The notes beneath the pieces were generated by a model, which was not told the DNA's origin, searched no databases, and worked only from the letters and a program-made list of their open reading frames with translations. Below are positions 23,779-27,021 of a stretch of DNA of 27,021 nucleotides, piece by piece. Made by a program: the position numbers and the translations under genes. Numbering within the stretch: the stretch's first letter is position 1; the number at the start of each line of letters is the position of its first letter. Source of the stretch: Oxalobacteraceae bacterium (GTDB lineage: Bacteria; Pseudomonadota; Gammaproteobacteria; Burkholderiales; Burkholderiaceae_D); assembly GCA_003537575.1 (NCBI GenBank), contig DPRS01000025.1, forward strand, positions 240,133 to 267,153, in the 5' to 3' direction.

Positions 23779-24780
23779 TTACCGTCCTTGCTTGCCGAAA
23801 CGCCGGGCCAGGGTGGGTACCAGGCCCTTGGGCATGAATATCATGGTCAGCATCAGGATCACGCCGAACACCACGGTTTCCCAGCCTTCGAAGGTCGACA
23901 ACAGTTGCGGCAGCAGCGTCAGCAGCGCGGCGCCGACGATCGAGCCGAACACCGAGGCCATGCCGCCGGTGACTACCATCGTCACCAGTTCGATGGAGTG
24001 GAAGAAGCCGGCGATGCCTGGGGTGACGAAACCGACGTAGTGTGCGCTCAGGCTGCCAGCAAGACTGGCCACCACCGCCGACAATACGAAGATGCGCACC
24101 TTGAAGCTGGTGGTGTCGATGCCGGCCACGCGGGCGGCGACTTCGGAGCCGTGGATCGCCTGCAGCGCGCGCCCGGCCGGCGAGTCGATCAGGTTGAGGG
24201 CCGCCCAGGTCACCAGCACCAGCAGCACGGCAACCACGCCATACCAGACCTTCTCGCCGGAGAGGGCCCAGCCGAACATCTCAAATGCGGGCACAGCGAT
24301 GCCGTCCGGGCCGCCGGTGTATTGCGCCTCGTTGGTGATGACGATCGAGATGATGATGCCCAGGCCCAGGGTCGCCATGGTGAGCGTGTGGCCTTTGAGC
24401 TTCAGGATCGGCCGGGCGACAATGAACGCCAGGATGGCGGTCGCCAGCGCGCCGGCCAGCAGCGCCGTCACCGACGACCAGTTGAACTGGGTGGTGAGAA
24501 TGCCCGATGCGTAGGCGCCGATGCCGAAGAAACCGGCGTGACCGAGGCTGATCTGGCCGGTGTAGCCGATCAGCAGGTTCAGCGCGATGACCACGATCGC
24601 ATTGATCGCGATGCGGATGACGACGTCAAAATAAAAGGTATTGGGCAATGCCAGCGGCAGCACCGCCAGGATCAGGGCCAGCACCATCAGGCCCTTGTAA
24701 CGCCCGAAACGACGCCCTGCCAGGCCGGGCATGACCGCCGCGCCGACTTCGGCGGCGGCAAGTGAAGTGGAAGTTTTCAT
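23779..24780 (-). CDS. livM: Branched-chain amino acid ABC transporter permease LivM
   Basis: A 333-residue inner-membrane permease with about eight to ten hydrophobic segments. The first 28 residues are a soluble extension. Family hallmarks are LNLLIGYTGQISLGHAGFFGIGAY (about 68-91), the EAA-like cytoplasmic loop DSPAGRALQAIHGSEVAARVAGID (about 195-218) that contacts the ATPases, and VTGGMASVFGSIVGAALL. It forms the membrane channel with LivH, whose gene it overlaps by four bases, so translation is coupled. Confidence 0.94.
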   Translation of the reverse strand: MKTSTSLAAAEVGAAVMPGLAGRRFGRYKGLMVLALILAVLPLALPNTFYFDVVIRIAINAIVVIALNLLIGYTGQISLGHAGFFGIGAYASGILTTQFNWSSVTALLAGALATAILAFIVARPILKLKGHTLTMATLGLGIIISIVITNEAQYTGGPDGIAVPAFEMFGWALSGEKVWYGVVAVLLVLVTWAALNLIDSPAGRALQAIHGSEVAARVAGIDTTSFKVRIFVLSAVVASLAGSLSAHYVGFVTPGIAGFFHSIELVTMVVTGGMASVFGSIVGAALLTLLPQLLSTFEGWETVVFGVILMLTMIFMPKGLVPTLARRFGKQGR

Positions 24781-25652
24781 ACGCGCTCCGCGACTTTGGC
24801 GCCGAACAGTCCGCCCGGCCGGAAAAACAGGATTAACAGAATCAGAATAAAGGGCACCGCGTCCTTGTAGGCCGAGGAGATATAGCCGGCCGCCATCGAT
24901 TCGGCGATGCCGAGGATCAGCCCGCCGGCAACCGCGCCGAGTCCGCCACCCAGGCCGCCCAGGACAGCTGCAACGAAGCCTTTCAGCCCCAGCATGATGC
25001 CGATGTCGTACGAGGTATAGGTAATGGGAGCCAGGATGATGCCGCCGACCGCGCCCAGGATTGCCGACAGGCCGAACGACAACAGCAGGATCACGCGCGT
25101 ATTGATGCCGACCAGTTGCGCCGCCAGCTTGTTGTAGGACGTGGCCAGCATGGCCTTACCCATGGTCGTCTTGCCGAAGAACCACCCCAGGATAGCCACG
25201 ATCACCATTGCCACGCCCAGCACCCACAGGCTTTGCGGCAGCAGGCTGGCGCCCATGATCCGGATCGGCGCTTCGCCGGAAAACGCCGGCAAGGCATGGT
25301 TGTCCTTGCCGAGCCAGACCTGCACCAGTCCGCGCAGCGTCAGCGATGCGCCGATGGTGATGATGATCAGCGTGACGACGTCGGCATTGCGGGCCGGCTC
25401 GATGGCGAGCTTTTCCACAATCAATCCGACGATGCCGGTGGCGAGGATCGCCAGCGCAATTGCCAGCGGCAGCGGCAGGCCGAGGGCCAGCAGCGCCGCC
25501 GACAGCATTCCGCCCAGCATGATGAATTCGCCTTGCGCGAAATTGATCACGCTGCTTGTGTTGTAGATGATTGTGAAACCGAGCGCGGCCAGCGCATAGG
25601 CTGCACCTACCGTGATTCCTGAGAACAGGAATTGCAGGAATTGCGCAAACAT
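24777..25652 (-). CDS. livH: Branched-chain amino acid ABC transporter permease LivH
   Basis: A 291-residue permease with about eight membrane segments. The N-terminal QFLFSGITVGAAYALAALGF and INFAQGEFIMLGG (about 37-49) are LivH signatures; the EAA-like loop is TTMGKAMLATSYNKLAAQLVGIN (about 162-184), and VAAVLGGLGGGLGAVAGGLILG follows. TAGGAG lies seven bases before the ATG. It follows livK by about 100 bp containing a terminator-like hairpin, so the permease genes may be expressed at a lower level than the binding protein. Confidence 0.94.
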   Translation of the reverse strand: MFAQFLQFLFSGITVGAAYALAALGFTIIYNTSSVINFAQGEFIMLGGMLSAALLALGLPLPLAIALAILATGIVGLIVEKLAIEPARNADVVTLIIITIGASLTLRGLVQVWLGKDNHALPAFSGEAPIRIMGASLLPQSLWVLGVAMVIVAILGWFFGKTTMGKAMLATSYNKLAAQLVGINTRVILLLSFGLSAILGAVGGIILAPITYTSYDIGIMLGLKGFVAAVLGGLGGGLGAVAGGLILGIAESMAAGYISSAYKDAVPFILILLILFFRPGGLFGAKVAERV

Positions 25653-25690
25653 GCTTTGTCTCCTAGGGAAATCTGGTATCGGTGACGCAC

Positions 25691-25729
25691 AAAATCCTTC
25701 CCCTGAGGCGAAGCGCCCAAGGGGAAGGA
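25691..25729 (-). terminator. Attenuator-like hairpin between livK and livH
   Basis: On the minus strand, TCCTTCCCCT (25729-25720) pairs with AGGGGAAGGA (25704-25695); the apical part adds GGCG/CGCC pairs around CTT, and TTTT follows (25694-25691). The structure lies between the livK stop and livH start and would let only part of the transcripts continue, a known pattern for binding-protein genes that must be made in excess. Confidence 0.75.
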
Positions 25730-25753
25730 ATCATGGGTCGTGGTCCTTCAGTA

Positions 25754-26902
25754 TTACTTCAGCAACTGCCAGTCGCCGTTCTTGATTTCAACCATGCGGA
25801 AAGCGCTGAGATTCAGGCCCATGTGGTCGGTCGGGCTCATGTTGAATGCGCCGGTGGTGCCGATGAAACCCTTGGTCTGCTCGATCGCATTACGGACTTT
25901 TTCCTTGTCGGTCGAGTTGGCGCGCTTGATCGCATCGACGGCCAGCGCCAGCGCGTCATAGGCATAGCCGCCGAAGGTCGACGGTTCCACCTTGTACTTG
26001 TCGCGATAGGTCTTGTTGTACTCGACCACGACCGGCTTTTGCGGATCGTTGGCAGGCAAGGCGTCGGCGACCAGCATGGCCGGGGTCGGCATGCGCACGC
26101 CGTCGGCGGCCTTGCCGGCGAGCTTGAGGAACTCATCCGAGGCGACGCCGTGCGACTGGTACAGCGGCAGGCTGGCGCCCAGCTGGCCGTAGTTCTTGGT
26201 GACGATCGCCGGCCCCTGGCCGAGGCCGAACACGAAGATCGCCTGTACGCCAGGGACGTTCTTGATCTTGGTAAGCTGCGCGGTCATGTCGGTGTCTTTC
26301 GGACCGTAGGTCTCGTCGGCCACCAGCGTGATGCCGTACTTGCCCGCCACCGCCTGGGTTTCCTTGCGGCCGGATTGGCCGAAGCCGCTGGTCTCGGACA
26401 GCAGGCCGACCTTGCTGATGCCGCGCTTCTTCATGTCCTCGAACACTTTTTCAGCGGCCATGCGGTCGGTATGCGGCGTCTTGAACACCCACTTCTTCGC
26501 CGGATCGACGATGACCACCGCGCCAGCCAGGGAGATGAAAGGCACGCCGGCCTTTTCCACCAGCGGCACCGTCGCCATGGTGGCGCCGGTGGTGGTGCCG
26601 CCGATCAGGATGTCGACGTTGTCCGATTCGATCAGGCGCTTGGCGAAACTGTTGGCCTTGTTCGCTTCGCTGCCGTCGTCGTAGTGCACCAGTTCCAGCT
26701 TGCGGCCGAGCACGCCGCCGCCGGCATTGATTTTCTCGACATAGGTCTGCAAGGTCTTCAGCTCGGGATCGCCGAGGAATGCCGCCGGTCCGGTAATCGA
26801 CAGCACGGAACCGATCTTGATCGGTTCCGCCGCGATGGCGCCGATGGCAGCCGACATCAGGGTGCTGACCATGATGGTCGCGCCAAAAATCTTACGAATC
26901 AT
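25754..26902 (-). CDS. livK: Periplasmic branched-chain amino acid-type binding protein
   Basis: A type I periplasmic binding protein (382 residues) that delivers the solute to LivHM. The signal peptide MIRKIFGATIMVSTLMSAAIGAIAA is probably cleaved after A25. The mature part begins EPIKIGSVLSITGPAAFLGDPELKTLQ, the usual Peripla_BP_6 opening, then VDILIGGTTTGATMATVPLVEKAGVPFISLAG and a hinge region about residues 140-150. The C-terminal half contains TFGGYAYDALALAVDAIKRA. The family takes leucine, isoleucine and valine but also amides, urea and aromatic acids, so the true ligand is open. TGGAG lies about eight bases before the ATG. It is the first gene of the operon. Confidence 0.92.
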   Translation of the reverse strand: MIRKIFGATIMVSTLMSAAIGAIAAEPIKIGSVLSITGPAAFLGDPELKTLQTYVEKINAGGGVLGRKLELVHYDDGSEANKANSFAKRLIESDNVDILIGGTTTGATMATVPLVEKAGVPFISLAGAVVIVDPAKKWVFKTPHTDRMAAEKVFEDMKKRGISKVGLLSETSGFGQSGRKETQAVAGKYGITLVADETYGPKDTDMTAQLTKIKNVPGVQAIFVFGLGQGPAIVTKNYGQLGASLPLYQSHGVASDEFLKLAGKAADGVRMPTPAMLVADALPANDPQKPVVVEYNKTYRDKYKVEPSTFGGYAYDALALAVDAIKRANSTDKEKVRNAIEQTKGFIGTTGAFNMSPTDHMGLNLSAFRMVEIKNGDWQLLK

Positions 26903-26978
26903 GTTTATCTCCAGCTTTCTCTATTGAAATGGATGCACTGCTTTTAACAGTTTTTTTTACTACTGCCTCATTGCTGCT

Positions 26979-27021
26979 TTATTACTGTTTTACTTTTTTT
27001 ACTGCCTTACTTTTTTTACTG
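26979..27021. repeat. A/T-rich direct repeats upstream of livK
   Basis: The 15-mer TTACTTTTTTTACTG occurs twice (26990-27004 and 27007-27021), with a shorter relative TTATTACTG at 26978-26986. On the coding strand of livK this is a run of CAGTAAAAAAAGTAA units about 90-120 bases before the start. The array is cut by the window edge. Phased A-tracts could be an UP element or curved promoter DNA; the livK promoter itself is probably in or beyond this region. Confidence 0.6.

Noticed and set aside
25682..26947. Plus-strand open frame of 421 codons
   Set aside because: Antisense of the periplasmic binding protein; composition is His/Gly/Arg/Ala-rich with no family resemblance.

Overview
The window looks like a core chromosomal segment of a betaproteobacterium of the Burkholderiales, most likely Oxalobacteraceae (Herbaspirillum/Collimonas-like). 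The grounds are the GC-rich coding sequence, the ptsN-hprK-rapZ cluster, the TPR lipoprotein-lolB-ispE-tRNA-Gln-prs-rplY-pth-ychF order typical of that order, and the sequence character of the proteins. This placement is inference from family knowledge; no search was run. Almost all DNA is coding, and no phage, IS, plasmid or CRISPR feature was seen.

Layout. 1-3023 (minus): the N-terminal 784 residues of a very large FAD-linked oxidase with a DUF3683-type N-terminus (the gene runs off the left edge), and a small YqaA/DedA-type membrane protein. 3178-5561 (plus): ilvA (threonine ammonia-lyase) and queF (preQ0 reductase, long form), behind a palindromic promoter. 5747-8773 (plus): ptsN, hprK, rapZ and a Lon-N-terminal-domain protein, i.e. 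a nitrogen-PTS/HPr-kinase regulatory cluster. 8774-12727 (minus): mutM, a dynamin-like GTPase and mutY, so two enzymes of 8-oxoguanine repair flank a membrane-remodelling-type GTPase. 12865-20767 (plus): TPR lipoprotein, lolB, ispE, tRNA-Gln(TTG), prs, rplY (L25/Ctc), pth, a small orphan lipoprotein and ychF, with clear intrinsic terminators between most transcription units. 20874-26902 (minus): a branched-chain amino acid type ABC transport operon (livK-H-M-G-F) followed by an enoyl-CoA hydratase.

Most notable: the LivF-type ATPase of the last operon is not a normal LivF. It is a 438-residue protein whose first ~160 residues are a complete hemerythrin-like (HHE) domain with all expected diiron ligands, joined by an Ala/Pro-rich linker to a full ABC ATPase. 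The ribosome binding site lies in front of the hemerythrin part and no ATG or GTG start exists at the ABC junction, so it appears to be a genuine fusion. This suggests oxygen, NO, redox or iron sensing wired directly into a solute importer.

Other points of interest are the dynamin gene between mutM and mutY, a perfect palindrome carrying TATAAT on both strands upstream of ilvA, a solitary REP-like double hairpin between prs and rplY, two mutually exclusive hairpins in the rplY leader, an attenuator-like hairpin between livK and livH, a 5-copy octanucleotide repeat over the yqaA stop codon, and an orphan Ser/Gly/Met-rich lipoprotein with a sigma-S-like -10 element.
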